Below are positions 14,294 to 14,353 of a DNA stretch of 14,353 nucleotides, piece after piece. The position numbers were made by a program, and so were the translations under genes. Position 1 is the first letter of the stretch, and each line of letters opens with the position of its first letter. The notes below the pieces were generated by a model. That model searched no databases and had not been told where the DNA came from. It saw nothing but the letters and a program-made list of their open reading frames with translations. Source of the stretch: Porphyrobacter sp. (GTDB lineage: Bacteria > Pseudomonadota > Alphaproteobacteria > Sphingomonadales > Sphingomonadaceae); the NCBI GenBank assembly GCA_014359685.1, contig JACIYY010000035.1, positions 1-14,353 on the forward strand, given 5' to 3'.

Positions 14294-14353
14294 GCCATGC
14301 CCTCGCCAGCGGGGTGCGCCGCCGGCGCCCCCGGCCCCGGCGAGCAGAAAGAG

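Noticed and set aside
14294..14353. Short open frame starting at the ATG after the rplS terminator
   Set aside because: There are too few bases before the window ends, no ribosome binding site, and no recognisable sequence.

Overview
The window looks like chromosomal DNA of a GC-rich alphaproteobacterium, most likely a member of the Sphingomonadales. The reasons are a base composition near 70% GC in almost every gene, an NADH-dehydrogenase-type CHCC zinc-finger protein, a small secreted protein of a type I associate with sphingomonads, and ordinary alphaproteobacterial versions of NrdA, NadB, LepA, TrmD and L19. The assignment is an inference from gene content; no rRNA or tRNA is present to confirm it.

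Layout, left to right. Positions 140-406 (+) hold a small DUF2171 protein that converges on the ribonucleotide reductase large subunit gene nrdA (434-2428, -). nrdA has a readable sigma70-type promoter overlapped by a 19-bp palindrome. Next come nadB (2709-4301, -; L-aspartate oxidase, NAD synthesis) and a YadG-like ABC ATPase (4354-5325, -), which read in the same direction and may share a transcript. Divergent from these is a (+) run of three short genes: a CHCC zinc-finger protein (5416-5694), a secreted protein with two cysteines (5764-6195) and a DUF924 protein (6213-6767). This run converges on lepA (6804-8621, -).

Between lepA and an FprA-type ferredoxin-NADP reductase gene (9650-10987, +) lies the one clearly foreign segment, 8702-9612. 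It is about half GC and is bounded by the same 12-bp sequence in inverted orientation, CTAGTGGTTAGA / TCTAACCACTAG. It carries a predicted periplasmic protein gene, a small overlapping second gene that appears frameshifted, and at its right end a 102-bp MITE-like repeat with those same termini. A 22-bp direct copy of the MITE's left end marks the left border of the island.

The right part holds a TauE/SafE-family permease gene (11161-11940, -), a thioredoxin-reductase-like flavoprotein gene (12121-13029, -), and then trmD (13104-13838, +) and rplS (13842-14213, +), which are closely coupled and end in a strong intrinsic terminator. The rpsP and rimM genes that commonly precede trmD are not directly upstream here.

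Most of the window is housekeeping: DNA precursor synthesis, NAD synthesis, translation and redox chemistry. No CRISPR array, phage module, tRNA or rRNA was seen, and no gap between genes exceeds 300 bases. The points most worth following are the repeat-bounded island, its broken second gene, and the operator-like palindrome at nrdA.
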